Source: Psococerastis gibbosa (lineage: Eukaryota; Arthropoda; Insecta; Psocodea; Psocidae). From it: a DNA stretch of 64,000 nt. This document shows positions 37,501 to 51,163 of the stretch, in pieces (the first letter of the stretch is position 1; each line of letters begins with the position of its first letter). The stretch is from the NCBI GenBank assembly GCA_963971405.1, contig OZ020488.1, positions 24,509,089 through 24,573,088 of the forward strand, written 5' to 3'. A program made the position numbers and the translations under genes. The notes beneath the pieces were generated by a model that was not told the DNA's origin, did no database searches, and saw only the letters and a program-made list of their open reading frames with translations.

Positions 37501-40500
37501 GCGACCAGTCCATGCATTCAGTCAAGATATTGTAGCAGTCCTCCCTGAAACATATTCATATATATATATTTTTTTTTATTCAAATTAACGGAGTGCAATG
37601 ATGGCAATGTAGAAAGTTTGTATCACTTTATGCAAACAAGAATTGCCTTTAGGGAGGACTTGGGTAAATTTTTTTAGAGTTATTGCACTAGATTCAAAAA
37701 TTCAATTATAGTGGGACCTGGATGGCAAAGCAATAAATTTCCAACTGCTCAAAAATCCAGTCCTATGGGCCTATCGATGTGCCTGATTGGGACTCTAATG
37801 GAACTTATCAAGTTGAACTTACATGCATATCCTATTGCCATGAGTGTCCCTCTGGCAAGGCTTGATTTGAAGAGTACAGGCTACAGCCTTCCACATGGTG
37901 GGATTACACCTGGAAATGTTCTTGAGGGGAAGCTGCAAACCTGCTGGCAGGCCCAGGTACCCTTCCTGCACCCACATGGCCACGTCGTGTCGGGCAGCCT
38001 CATCTGCTGCTGAAGTGCAGCTCCTGAACAATTCTGTGGGTCTGTTGTTGAAATTCGAACAGTAGTTGAGCCCGTCACAGCCTAATTCGCATGGCTCCTC
38101 CACCTGGGCGAATAATAAAATTTATTATCTGGCATACAACTACATATCGTCTCCTTTCTGTCCAATCAACCCTCACTCGCCGCAAACCGTCCTGGTGTGC
38201 TTTAGATCCCAAACCGTGGCACTGGCTAACAAGAAAAGTACAAGCTGCTTTCAGCATATTTCTGTTTTAAGCAACCCTGTCAGCCTGGCGGGGGGAGTGA
38301 GTCTGTTTATTAACTTGAGGCACCCTAAGGACAGACTCATTCACCTCGGGGAGAAGGGGAGTTGACTGACAGGGTGGACCTCCTTATTATAGTAGATGCC
38401 GAACCATTATATAAATATATATGCTAACATAAAAGCATTTTCTTGGGACCCATGAGGTCCAATTGAAGTGTACAATTGTTTTGTTTTTTTATTCAAATAT
38501 ATGCACCCTGCCGACCGGGTAGGCGGTAGGAAAAAAAAATAATTTATATATATTCGTATATATTATAACCATAATATTTTATTATTGTTTGCTATCTTGT
38601 TGGATTCTTTTTATTTTATTTATTTATTTCTTTTCATTAAATCTAGTAGTAAAGATTATAGATTTTAAATTTATTATATTTCACTTTAACTTTTGTAAAA
38701 GGGGGGCCCAGCACGGGACTTGTCCTTTGAGCTCCCCTTCCAAATGTAATTAAATTGTAATTGTTGTACTTGAAGAAAAAAAAATACAAATTATTATTTA
38801 TTACTTGAGAAACATAGTAAAGTCACACGATTAATTCGGAGGTGACCAGGACTCGCCACGCACGTAGACTGACTGATATAATCTCATGTCCCATCATGTT
38901 CCCTGAGGTATCAAAAAGTGCTTGGGCGTATAATCATAAAATTGCAGGCGTCTTTCAAAATCTCCAAATAATTAACCATGCTTATGCCCATTGCCCACTG
39001 AGAATGATAACAGCCTAGTGTTGTAGTTCCCTGCGATAAATTAGCCTAAGTTTAAGTAGACTAGGGCCTATTAATTTGCATTTTATCAAATTTCGGGACG
39101 TGCTACGCATTGTACCAGGTTTGGCATACTAGAAATTAGAGGATATAGAAAAACTGGACTTGTCGGGATTCAAACCCACGACCCTATCCGGGGTGTCATC
39201 TTAACCGCTGGACCACAACCCCGACAAGTGCAGTCCCCTCTAAAATCTAAATCCTCTACTTATGCCCTTATTGATAAGATAGGCTAGCATAGCTACACAA
39301 CTGTCTCACTGAACAGTTCTGTGAGCTTACTTTATTGCATAAAGACAATGTTTTATTTTGGTTATAATTCTGGTACTCCAGCGAGAATTAGCCGCCCCCC
39401 CCCCCCCAAAACCTGCCGCCCTGGGCTGTAGCCCAGTTAGCCGAGAGGGTAAATCAGGTCCTGCGGGTGCATGACTACATTTTCATTTTATAATTTGATG
39501 ATCATGTTACAGTCTGTAAGTTGGATTGAATGTTATAAAACACACTATACCTCATCTAGACATGTCTGGAGAGACTCCTCTGATATAACTGAAAGACATT
39601 CCCCATCAAAGTCGGCCCAGCCCTGATTCCATTCGTCTGAGAACGTTTTTATGCAGAGTCTCCTGCAGCGGGGACTGTTTGCCACGTTGCAGCAATGTAA
39701 CTTTGCAGAATCCATGCCTACTCGGTCTATGCGAGACACTTGGCCTTTAGCAGGCCCTTCTGATGGGTTGTCGTTGTGTAGAAAACATTGCCAAAACTCC
39801 TCCTGGAATTTTTTTCAAGTGTAACTTATCTTTATATATAAAAATTACGTGTCACGTTGTTTGTTTGCGATGGACTCCTAAACTACTGAACCGATTTTAA
39901 ATTTGATTTGCACACCGTGTGCAATTCGACCCAACTTGAAAGATAGGATAGCTTACATTTCAATTTATAGTCGCAATATTATTTTTAATGCAATTTATTT
40001 GCCTGCATTACATGGTTGCATATAATCGCAAATTCACAGGAAAAACGTTAAATGACAAAAAACCTGCTGCGGAGCAGTTCACGGGACGGGATGGGTGAAA
40101 AATGCGGAAGTATTACATGCCCAATGAAAAATGTAATACAGACAACGGAGAATGTGAAAAATTGACGGAATCCCCCTGACACGACATTCATTGACTATTA
40201 GGCGGTACGAAGTTCGCCGGAGATATGAGAAGTTTGGGGCTCTCTCCCGAGGACGCACAGGACAGGACTGTGTAGAAACGCTGCTGTCGTGCTGCCGACC
40301 CTCCATGAGGATAAGGCGCAGTAAAAGTAAAGGAGTTCTGAAAGATGTTTTTATGGACCCTACTATATATATACCTATATATATATATACTACTTATAGT
40401 GGCCCATTAGCCCCTTGTCCAATGCCAACGACCCCATGGATCTCGGACATTATTTATATTGTTTCCGTAAGAACTTTGGACCATTGGCAAAGTGGTAGAC

Positions 40501-43500
40501 GTCCTCGATGGCATCCTACACCAGAGATTATGGACAAGCTGAGACAAGCTTACCATTGGCGCAGTGTAACTGGTATGACTTAACCAAGTACAGATACGAG
40601 TCAGAAAGGTGGGGTTACTATGACGAACCGTGGAAAATTGTTCCAAATATTGGTCTATAGTCGAGTAATAGCTGTGTAAATTAGGAATAGTCTAGCTTCA
40701 CTCTTGTCGCTATAAAGGAAGCATTGGGGGAACATAATCTTTACAAGAGTCTGCAGCGTTTAATATATATTATAAAGGAGCTCACTGCTGTATTGAAATG
40801 ATTTAGACACCTTTTCATGAATCTCTCTTAAAATCACTAAAATCAAGATTACACTCACATGAGGAAGAGGAATGCCGCAGCCTCCTTCTTGTAGATTGTC
40901 TATAATCTCTTGAAATGTTATTTTGCTTTTGATGAATTTTTTACAAGTCTCTCGGCAAAGCTCTTTGTCCGATTTATCACAGCAGTGGAGGTCTGCAACA
41001 ACAAAACACGCTTAAGTCCTGTGATGTGTGATTCGGGTTACGCTGATTTTGAAATTGCCAGACTTAATTTATTTATAAATTTCCCCATGAATTGATGTCC
41101 AATGGAATATTTTCATTATTCAATAAATTGTTCCAATTAGATTATTTTTTGACACAATATTTTTATAGCATTTCTTTTGTAGTCAATTAGTCAAATAGAC
41201 CTTTATAAAGTCATGTGTGCCGAAATAACTTGTAGAACAAAAAAGTTGCCAGTGCCGTAAAGTGTCATTTTTATTATTATTATTGTTTTGTGTGAGAAGT
41301 CTTCATTATGTTTGAGGCCAAGTGCCAACTTACATTTAATGGCATTCGAAGAGGGAGCAACTTTGGTAAGGTTTTTGACACAGTAAATCACTTTTGGGCT
41401 GAGATCACCACAGTTTTTCACCACAGCATCTCTCTGTTCTTTCTTTGGAGTGAGGGAAGTTTTGAAAATTTCTTTGCACGAGTCCATACATTCAGGCGTT
41501 TTTGATTGGCCGCAACAGTCTTCCCCAGCCTGTAATGAACGAAACACATTAGCTACAGCACTGTCAATTTCTGCAATATCCTAAAGCAAGCTTTTGAAAC
41601 CTCCGTACCTAACTTATCCCACCTCGAAGTCTCCCCAGGGCTCAGACTCGTCCACAGAACAGCCCTTAATAAATTATTTTGAACATGGAAGGTAATAAAA
41701 ATGCTTATTGCTAAAAGTGCTAATGCTTATTTACGAGTATACAGGAGGCGCTGACGTTGGTGGTCTTACTAATTTCAATTATTTGTACCGGTACACTATA
41801 CCATTGCATATAATATGTATTACTATAAAATCAACCTTTTATATGCAATGACTCCGGTATACCTCAAGGCATGTAGAGTAGTGGTACGGACTCTGACTTT
41901 CTCCTGAAAGGTTGTTGGTTCGAATCCTACCCTTCCTACATTTTCTGGAGGCTTCGGAGGGCATGTAAAGCAGGCGGTCCCGGGCCTTCCTAGTTGAGTG
42001 TAGGAGAGGGCTTTATAGCCCTAACTCCGCTAGGTTGGCTTAGTAATAGAACAAAAAGTCCGTATGTATTTATTTATGCCTAGCACTATCACATAACAAC
42101 ATGAGTATACTGTGCATTTATTACCTCTTGTCGGGCCAGACACGAAAAAAATGCTAATTCGTCACTTTTTCTGCAGCTAGGCATCAATTCTGAAGAACTT
42201 GAGGCTGATACGCAAGCTCTTTGGCATTTGCTGAAATGTGACACATGGCAACACTGACGTCCAATCCAGTTATCTCCAGTGTAGAGACCTGTAAAAACAC
42301 CATGACTTGTTTACATCGGCGCCGTCTTGGCAAAAAATTTGGGGGTGCTTGGATATTAAACTATTTTAGCTCAGGCCTGTCCTATTAGTACGGCATGGTA
42401 TTTTTATGAGTCAATTAAGTTGGTTTGATTAGTATACCAATTTCTATACGAACATGAGTTGTTGTCTACATATAATCTGTTAGATACTAGTGTCTAACAT
42501 ACGAAATTTGAGCGAAACCTAGATGCTGTGGGTTAAAATGTTTAGTACACCTTTATCAACCTCATCATCATCATTTGTTTCGTATGCTACTATTGTTGTG
42601 GGAACATTTTGGAGCACCTACAGATTAGCCTACTGCCTTTCGAGGTATGAATTTTATTGAATTCAGCCTGTAATATGTTTAGGGGTACTCAGCCCCCTTA
42701 TTCTCTTGAAATTTGGGGGTGCTTGAACATCTGAGCACCATACTTGTTATGTTATTGACGCATAGGAAACATATTTGATCAAATATAGGATGCCCATGTC
42801 ATTTTTGTTGACTTTTTTATTAACGCTAATGAATTATTTAATGTACCTACGTATTGACTATGGCTTAAATAATTTGTACTTTATTCGCTACCGGTATCGT
42901 ATAGTATATATAAAATAGGATCCAACATTTGATAGCTTGACGGATTTATTCGATCGTCCAGCAGTACGGACCAACAGTTCAATTAGCGACACCGTACAAC
43001 GTGCAGTCCATCAAGCACATCACTTATTTTCCTTGATTAGAATTTTTTACACTCGAATATCGCTTATTTACGGAAATTTGTATTTTTAACAGGATTAATA
43101 TTGTAATTATTAATAAAATTTACATAATTAGCTTAACAAGTCTCAGCTCAGTCATAAAATAATTTAATTTCGAAAGCAGTTACCCTACTTATACTTTGTT
43201 AATGACTGACACTTGAGAGAGCTATAAGTCCCTAGGAATAATATTGTCAGTCCCAAATGGCTGTAAAATCTGGTTAGTAAGATAATTGCTGGACGTTGAA
43301 AATAAATTTGACCTACCTTTCAAAGTATCATTCATGCAATCCCAGAAATGCACCTGGAATAAAAACAAGGCGTTACCAGTTACTATTTAAAATACAGTAT
43401 GGTATACTAAATTTAATGGGGCTGCAAAACTGGTAAGAGATCAACAACTATCCAAACTGTTGTGATTTGCAAGCCGCCATTCATGTTCAATAGAAAGCAA

Positions 43501-44805
43501 TGGGAACGACTAGATTATAAATCAGGATCCCTTAATTCACAGAGCATGTTGTTTTGTTGGAAGATGGATTGAGGTGTTGTGTCCCCAAGGACCTGGAACA
43601 CATTTTTTAAACCCTAACTAAGGGCTATGCCTCCTCAATTTGGAGAAAATCAGGGACGGAGACTTAAATGCCATGTGAGCGTATGAGCGTCCCCTATACC
43701 ACTATCTCGAAACAATTTTAATAATGTACATGTCATCGAGCATTTTTTTCTTGTTGAAGACTCGTACTTTTTAGACGAACCCACCTCAAGCAAATTCTAG
43801 TAATCTCTTCGCCACTAATCCTACTCTACCCCTAGCCAAGTCCTTTGCAACAACGATCAGCCAAAAATCAGAGCTAATACAAATGCGGGTCTTTTGGGGC
43901 AAAGACCTGCACATGTTGTTGCCCACTGTCAAATTTTTCTCATCAAAGTGGATTTAACCTTTAGCCTTTAAATGTAAGCACTCTCAATGCCATTTTGTAA
44001 AACTTAACCTAAAGTTGTACGTTTAGTCCACCATCTTCAGTAGTGTCGAAGTATTAGGTTTTGCAACAATCTGACTTGAACTACCGATTGATTCTTAATT
44101 GATGTCTCCCAACAAATCATCATCATCGGTTGAAATAAAATTAAATTAAAAACCATTATTTACCCCACCCGGTTAGGTAGTCAAGAACAACTATTATTTC
44201 TCACCAAACTCCATCCTCTCGAAAAGTGAGACAACTGGAGTTGTACTTTAAAATAGATCATGTTTCAAATTCCATCACATTATTCACATTCATTAATTTG
44301 ATGACATATTGAAGAAACAAAATCCGCACCATAAACTACAGTTCTAGTGTCGAAACCAAAAGTTCCTATTTTTTTTTATTAGAAAAGTCAACTAATCCCA
44401 TTGCCATTTGGTCATGGTGTGGGGTAGCCTACAGTCAAAGCAATAATCTCACCAAGACTAGCCACACTGCACACAACGTCCTATAGTTGTGGTAAATATA
44501 AGGCGGGTGGGGATCTCCCCCTCACCCCCTGCCCTATATTATATTTATATTATATTAATATTTATACAAGCAGTGTTTTCTTATTAAGTCTATTCTAATA
44601 GGCTTGTGGCTCTTGAACGAGGAATTAATTAATTTTGTCTAAAAAAAACGACCGCCGTTTGTTTCCAGAAAAAAAAAAAAAAAATAACCCCTAAAGAAAT
44701 AAGAATAAAAAAAGAGCATACCTGGGTGGAAGAACAAAAATTCTTAACTACTTTTAGCTTTTTATCTCTCAGGCTCAAGTCTGCCGACAGTGCTGCCGCG
44801 AACAT
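34564..44805 (-). CDS. RECK: RECK (GPI-anchored cysteine-rich Kazal protein), 12 exons, 912 aa, 5' end missing
   Basis: RECK is a cell-surface glycoprotein that restrains metalloproteinases and, in vertebrates, acts with GPR124 as a Wnt7 co-receptor. Exons in transcript order: 44805-44722, 43353-43317 (37 nt), 42288-42125, 41529-41334, 40992-40859, 39802-39551, 38103-37823, 37544-37264, 36709-36524, 36231-36030, 35681-35527 and 35330-34564; every junction is in phase. The N-terminal half contains CC-type cysteine-knot repeats (GRQCCHVS, GEDCCGQS, LHCCDKS, LHCCNVA). A strongly conserved middle reads GLNYCSNFNNRPTELFRSC and later IKPC. Three Kazal motifs follow (VPVCGRNGYTYPNSC, a degenerate SPVCDVHQQEHPNLC, and GPVCGIDGETYASEC), then PPGACCPICAG. 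The hydrophobic C-terminus (NPSILFLLFGFVFLR) looks like a GPI-attachment signal. Human RECK is 971 residues, so about 60 residues, including the signal peptide and first knot cysteines, lie in an upstream exon I did not find. Confidence 0.92.
36786..37193. mobile_element. composite tRNA-SINE family 2 dimer with inverted repeats
   Basis: Minus-oriented head (36866-36930; GGGATTCGAACCCACGATC) and plus-oriented head (37119-37175; GGGCTTGTGGTCCAGCGGTT, GGGTTCGAATCCCGCC). Both have tails TATATCCTCTAATT or its complement. The left head is also embedded in an inverted pair ATATTGCAGTATTATACGGT / CCGTATAATACTGCAATAT. Intron of RECK. Confidence 0.65.
38801..38862 (-). repeat. partial copy of the 5S-like SINE insert
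   Basis: GAAACATAGTAAAGTCACAC, then GATTAATTCGGAGGTGACCA, matches the reverse complement of 33625-33690 with few changes. Confidence 0.5.
39132..39228 (-). mobile_element. tRNA-derived SINE, family 2 (single head)
   Basis: Minus-strand head GGGGTTGTGGTCCAGCGGTT with GTGGGTTTGAATCCCGAC as B box and the family tail TATATCCTCTAATTTC. RECK intron. Confidence 0.65.
39831..40085 (+). mobile_element. Helitron-like or related non-autonomous repeat
   Basis: Begins CTTTATATATAAAAATTACG then CGATGGACTCCTAAACTACT and GAACCGATTTTAAATTTG, the same style as the element at 28424. It ends near CCTGCTGCGGAGCAG. Boundaries are uncertain. Confidence 0.35.
41869..42078 (+). mobile_element. tRNA-derived SINE, family 1 (plus copy)
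   Basis: Head GTAGAGTAGTGGTACGGACT, B box GGTTCGAATCC, body GGAGGGCATGTAAAGCAGGC and CTAGTTGAGTGTAGGAGAGG, tail TATTTATTTATG. It lies in a RECK intron. Confidence 0.8.
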
Positions 44806-45377
44806 CTGCAACAAAAGATAGAAATTATAATCAATTGAAAATATCCCAAATAAATTTAAGGAAAACTCGGTATCTGGAATCTTGGGGCAGTGGCACCAAA
44901 ACGCATTCACCATTACCCAAATAATTTATGAACAAATGTTGAACCCCCCCCCCCTTGAAAATTTGAAAAAATCCTGGCTACGGCCGTGGTGCCCGTACGC
45001 AGTTTCACGAGTAAATATGTATATACGAGAGCCAAGGACAGAATTGCATAGACCACCCTCAACAAGGAATCAGAGAAAAAGAAGGCAAACGTGCAAACCT
45101 GTTCGTGCATTTTCAGGTTATCAAACATCTACTGTAACTTATGTGTCCTGTTCAGGGACCACACTAGAATACCATGATAATGTCTTAGCCACTGGTAAAT
45201 GTACTCAATTACTCCATTTTTAGTTTACCTATCTGCTTAAGTGCTGAATAGGTACCTAGTCTTCTCCCGAGATTGACACCGAGACGATACTGGTGGCGTG
45301 CATCGGTACTGGTCTCGTAAGCCTCAGTATGACGATTTTTTTTTACTATAAACAGGATTGCCTGGTAGCCAGGGACG

Positions 45378-45510
45378 GTTTCAGAAAAAGTTTTCGGGGG
45401 GGGGGGGGGGAGGGGGGTGGCCTGAAAAATATCGCGATTCTTTTACTTGAGTATTAATTTTGTTTAATTTCCTTCAAAAGTCCATTCTATCTAGTATAAA
45501 GCTATTTCCC
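45378..45510 (+). mobile_element. truncated hAT-like MITE with poly-G
   Basis: Left end CAGGGACGGTTTCAGAA, a poly-G run, GGCCTGAAAAATATCGCGATT. It is homologous to the reverse of 58514-58699. The right end is missing: it runs into repeat R fragment 45512-45588. Confidence 0.6.
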
Positions 45511-45588
45511 ACTGAAATCGCGAAATCGAAATTTTCGACCATCACAAAGCTTTCCTTATACTAACATATACAATAGGAAAGCAAACAT

Positions 45589-48500
45589 ATTTTCCCATTA
45601 AACAGATTTACTAAAATACATAAAACAACACCAAAATCAAATTTCATAGGAAATGGGTATAGTATTGCTATTGATAAAGAATTAGTAGAAAGAAGAAGGG
45701 TTCTCATACTTTATTATACGATACCTAAATAGTATGTATATGGCTATCACAGCAATGTGCTCGATTTGTTTAAAAAATGGATATTTCGGTAGTAGTTTGA
45801 AGACTGAAGCCAATCGGTGTTAGTGACTTCCATATACTAGAACAGAACTACTAGTGGCGGATTCAGAAGGCCGCGCCCCTTCTATATGCTAAAAAAAATC
45901 CACTCATAGCAAACAGCAATTTCACTGTTACCCCTGGTACCAGCTCACCCGACCGTCCCTATCCCCATGCTCTCGATAGCATCCTTCGGTCCATCTGTCA
46001 TGAGCATAACTTATTTTTCAGGAGGGGGGGGCAAAGTCCCGCCAAGCCGTCACGCGTCATTATTAAGAAAACTATGTCTGGTATGGGGCTGACGTGCTTG
46101 TCTGATATGCCATATTGAAAATGTCAACCTAGACAGCTGCAAACGTAAACGTGAAGTCAGGACGGTTGGGTCCAAGGCCCGGGAACCGGGTCTGCAGGAG
46201 AGGAAGCATCTGTCAGATGTCACTTTGAGAAATCCGTCAACGACCTCGTAATCGTAATATGAGACGTTAGCGTGAATTGGGGCAAAGAAATGAGAATTGG
46301 GGTGGTTTTTTTTGTCAGGGAGTTCTTCACATTTGAGCCAGAACAGTCCCTGCCACCTACACCTTAGAGAACACTTAGGATCTTGGCCTGGGTTTAATTA
46401 GAATTTGCACTATAGTGGAATTACTCGGAGCTCTGTACATACTTTCTCTGTGACAGTACGCATATTTAGAGGATTAGAAATGTTTTTCTCTGCAATAAAA
46501 AAAACGCTAAATCAATTAAATTAGGTATTTGGGGTACCAATTTTCTACGTAACATACAGTATATCCTCACATTCGGTCGCATTCGGTAATTTTGTACTAA
46601 GACTGAAGACCTGTAATTGTGCATGTACAAAATAGCCTACTTGTATAGAGTATAGTCCTAATAACTCATGGATCAAGCAATTCCACGGCCAACACATTCT
46701 ATTGTGACAGGAGAATTTAATAGAGTTTCTTTCATTGCAACAAGGTTGTCTCTATCAGCAAACTGACATATTAAAGAGGTTAATGGTGTGGCTGTCAGGT
46801 TGTGAGGTGCAGTTTACAGCCACGGTATTTAAACTGGACGTAGAAAAAGATGCTATCGATATTGGATTACTGATTACTACTGTATGTCATCTACCTAGCC
46901 TATTAATTGTTTTATATTCTCAATGACCGAACGACATCATTAACTCAGTTTCTGCACCAACGGGAAGAATAACTTGCCGTTCCCAGGGATCATTAAACCT
47001 ATGGTGTATAAAATAAATCAGCACGTTTATTTAAACAAAACAAAACACATGGTTTGTCATGTTATGCCCAGAAGGGCAAAAAATAGGTTTCGCCTAGTAG
47101 GGGGTTTATTTAAGATATATTTTTACACTTATTCCCGGATAACTTGTTCTTTTTGTTTGGTGATACGGCTGCAGTTTCAAAAATTGTTCAGCTGCTTGTT
47201 ATTGCATTGGAGATGTTATATTCTGTCGACCATGCCTCGTCAATCAACAATTAATATTTATTTACTGAAAACAGGATGAAATTTAGCAATTTCACTCAAT
47301 AGTTAGGCCCATACTCTATTCAGGCTGCAAATTATGTAGTCTAAGCAACAGCAAACTGGAGGTTTTAGCAGTGGATTACTTCTCAGTAATGGTAAAAGAA
47401 TCAGAAATTACTATAGAAAGCAATTTTTTCGAATTGTTGTAAACGTCAGCACTCAGTACGGCTCAGTTTCCTCTGTAAATAACCTGCCTTTATTCTTCAT
47501 TCCTCTTGGAAGGAAAAAAGTAATTTCGCATCCGCTACTTTGATGTTTTCAAACTTGAAAAGTTATATTTTGAGCGAAAGCACTCCAGTCTCTACCTCAC
47601 TATAGCTTTTAAATTTTTGCGGAAAATTTAATTTACTAATACTTCAGCCTCTCCTACCATTTCTAATGTACGGTATTTAAGGCTTGCTATATACGTATAT
47701 ATAGACTCGAAACCTTTGAGATTTGTGAAAAGACGAGCCTATCTTAATGATTTGTGGGTCTAGTTATTATTAGGAAGTAAATAATTATGCCAATGATCAT
47801 GCTATGTATCGCTAATACAATCGCATGCAACCAAACTGATAAAAACGGAAAAATAAGTTGCTCCTGCATGGGTCACATACATAGATAGTATGAAGTTGGG
47901 TTATCAGAAATCTATGCAATACTCTATTTTTGGTATCCAAGTGTTGTAATTATGCGTTTTTCAACTGGATTTTTGTAGACTAAATTACGTGTTAATTTCT
48001 TTTTGAATCATTTCGCCATCTAAGAGTGTTTGGTATTCATAAATGAATTTCTGCTACAGTTTATTATAGAAGGCGTTGACTGGTCAGGTCAATGGAAAGA
48101 GACCAGAAATGTTAATTCAAAAATTATAGAAAATTAGAAAATTATAAAGAAATTGAACGAAACAAAATTAAAACAAACAGAAATATATTACAGAAATAAA
48201 CGACAAAATTTAAAGGGACGTATGTTGTTCGTAAAATCTCAGATTTTAAATTTGAAAGAAAAAAAAATACGGAAGAATGGGATAATTCAGACTTGTTTGT
48301 TGCCACTGAGGTTTATTTAATGGTTAATATTTGGCCTGCATTAAAATTTGTCCATATAAAAAGAAAATAATGAAAATGTTCAGTTTCATTTTTTGGTACC
48401 TAGATCTTAACTACTGAGGTGACCGCTTCGGGCTAAGCCCAGTCCCGCTACTATATCAGAGTAGGTACCGTACGGTATTTTGTGATGAATGTGTTAACAT

Positions 48501-49920
48501 TCGCAACATCGCAAGTAAAACGAATACAGTAAATGGGAATGAAAAAATTAGTCGCCACATCCTTCAGTTATACAGTATATATGATGTAGGTATTTATCTC
48601 AATATTATTGCTTCTATAATATTAGGTTCCTGGTAGGTTTTTCTTTAGTAGTACCTACGCAGTCTTGTGTGTTGATTTAAAAAGGGATCCATAACACCAA
48701 ATGCAACACAGATGGCTCACTCCAAATGTAAATTTATCAGCAAAAAAAAGTAATCTGGAACTATTCCGTGGTTGATGACTGAGTGTGAGACTGAGTATCA
48801 GTTTCATGTGTTCTTTATTTTTAATTTTAACCATAGGGTAAACTTAGGTGTCAAATATCTATCCGTGAATAGCAATAGGCTTTGGATGTAATTATACAAG
48901 AAGCGGTAGGTACGGTACCTAACTTAACTTATGAAGTTTCGCCACAGCTGTTTGTCTGTTTAAAAAAAATTGCGGTGCTATAACTATAATGACCATTATG
49001 CGTCAGGCCTGCCACCTGGGGACTGGCAGTGGATTCTCTTTCTTGACCACTGCGCTATTCCGTTCAGTAACAAGATTGTCTGTCAGCTCCAATCAAAGTA
49101 TCTGCAGAGCAGCAGTTTCGCTTTAAATGTTGGGTATAGACATTGTAATCATCGAAAAGTTCTACAGTAAATTTTACATGGAAGTTACCATATAGAGCCA
49201 TGACTATTGTCACATTAGCACAGTGGCTAGTTATTTCTCGTTTAATTAATCTCTCACACTTATATACAGAAATCCGAAATACCGGCTATATCCACGTAGC
49301 CATAGAAAAATGACGTAAGAACCCAGTGCTTTGATTGGGCGTTTGCAAGCATTTTCCCATATGAAAGACTGTAAGAGGTCCAATAAAAAAATCTTACGAA
49401 GCGCACACTGTGGCATACATATACTGAAAGTACAGATGTCATGAGATCCAGTAGGCTGCTCAAGTCACAAGTCAAAGTTAGATGAAGAGGACAGGTGACT
49501 GTCCAAATTAACCGATAACCTACACTATAACACTAGCAGGTTGTAAACCGATAACTGCGACACTAACAATCCTGTCTTTGGCTGAAAAAGAAATAAAAAT
49601 TATTGACTATCAATTGGTAAGCGTGAAACTGTCAACGTTTCGTGTGAGAAACGTGCCCGGTCTGTTTCCAATCCCCCATCCTCATTATGTCGTTCTCTGG
49701 AGATGTGTGACCAAAAATAAGCATCGGCCGACTTAAAGCTCAGGATTAAAAGGATTCAAAATCCATTTGGACGCTATGGGGCTATGCCCCATTACTGCCA
49801 CCAGCGCTGGCAGGAAGCTCTGATTCTTATGGTGAATAAATCACTCTTAATTTTCATTTACCCAACTCGTGCTCCCATCCGTCTTCTAACACCCCCCCCC
49901 CCCCTCCTCCTCACACTTAC
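45589..49920. other. gene-poor region
   Basis: AT-rich DNA with short chance frames and poly-G-bearing repeat debris near 45850-46040. No exon was confidently seen. Confidence 0.4.
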
Positions 49921-49985
49921 TTTCGCTTCCATGTTCCCTGCTGCTGCGTTCTTTCTACGTTCTAGTTTAATTTCATCAAGAAAAT
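49921..49985 (-). CDS. candidate orphan internal exon
   Basis: On the minus strand, a CTCCAG acceptor and a consensus GTAAGT donor bracket 65 nt (enters phase 1, leaves phase 0). It encodes FLDEIKLERRKNAAAGNMEAK, a charged helix-like peptide. No neighbouring exon was found and no family was recognised. The evidence is splice sites plus a plausible peptide only. Confidence 0.28.
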
Positions 49986-50392
49986 CTGGAGGGGGTTAAT
50001 GTTCTGACTTTTCTCATTACGGCTCCCTGGTTTTTCTTTTTTTACATTACTTAATTACATTGCCGCATTTTGTAACTCGTGTAGGCCTGTCATAATGTAG
50101 TATGAATAAATATATAAAAAATGAAGTGTACGCCGATTGCAGTGGTACGCATCTGGATGGCTTGACTTACTTCGAGCCTGGCAAGGCCGTCCCCAGGTTT
50201 TTGTTTGGGGTCCAAAATGTTTATGAATGGAAGTCCATTTTATCCAGTGGAAAACCCTTTTATTTCGGAGGGGGTCCGGACCCCTTGGGCCACTCCCTGG
50301 GCACGGTGTGTTGAACCTATTGACAACCGCTGACAATGAGAGCCTAAGTTGATGGTCATTGCAGAGTGGGAGCCGGAAGCAGGGGGACGACA

Positions 50393-50575
50393 CAAGGGCG
50401 GATTTTGCCTCCAATTTAGGGGGGGGGGGTCAGCGGGCAGGTTCAGTGGAAGTTATACCATTAAAAAACATTATTATTTTTAATCCCCACCGTAAACCCA
50501 ATGTTATCTAGTGTAAGTTCATTTTATTTTGGGGGAGGGGTCCGGACCCTCTGACCCCCTAACATCCGCCCTTGG
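50393..50575. mobile_element. hAT-like MITE
   Basis: Inverted ends CAAGGGCGGATTTT / CATCCGCCCTTG, with poly-G inside the left end. The flanks GGACGACA and CGACGACA form a 7/8 matching target duplication. Confidence 0.6.
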
Positions 50576-51163
50576 CGACGACACATGGCACGGGGGGACC
50601 GACGGTATATCCAGAGGACCTAGATTTGGCCTGCGCCCGCCGTTTCTAATATATTTCCATAAAATTAATCGAAAAACATTTAACTTAACACCAAAAATTT
50701 AAAAATGTATAGCCACATCAAGGTTAAATATAGAGAGACGGCAACACAATCAGGCTGACCCAACATCGATAACCTAGTCACAGCCTTTTGGAGGAAATAA
50801 GAAAACTCTAATTTTCCAGATCATAAAGGATAGAAGGAAGAAAGGTTCGAAAGCAATTCTGAGTTCGTATTTTCGATATCAAAAGATATGGATATTTTAT
50901 TCTCCCCAGAGGCCCCATTTCCTTTTTTCCAATTCACTTTTGACATGCTACTCCAGTCCGAAACCATCATTACCTCCAGCAGTTTTTTTTATAACAATAG
51001 CCACCGTTCCAAAACTACTCGGCAAAATATAGGACCTTGTTATTTTGGACGATTCCACCTTTTTATATCTTTTCGTACGGTATGTACGCGGTATTACAAT
51101 AGCGGATTCAGCGGAAAATTAGGGGGGGGGGGGTCACAAGTTGTATATAAGTTTAAAAGGTAG

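Noticed and set aside
45249..45313. Possible plus-strand exon (EIDTETILVACIGTG) before GTAAGC
   Set aside because: Weak acceptor, a second frame equally open, no homology recognised.
46070..46248. Short open frame with SCKRKREVRTVGSK
   Set aside because: About 50 codons, no splice sites in register, no domain.
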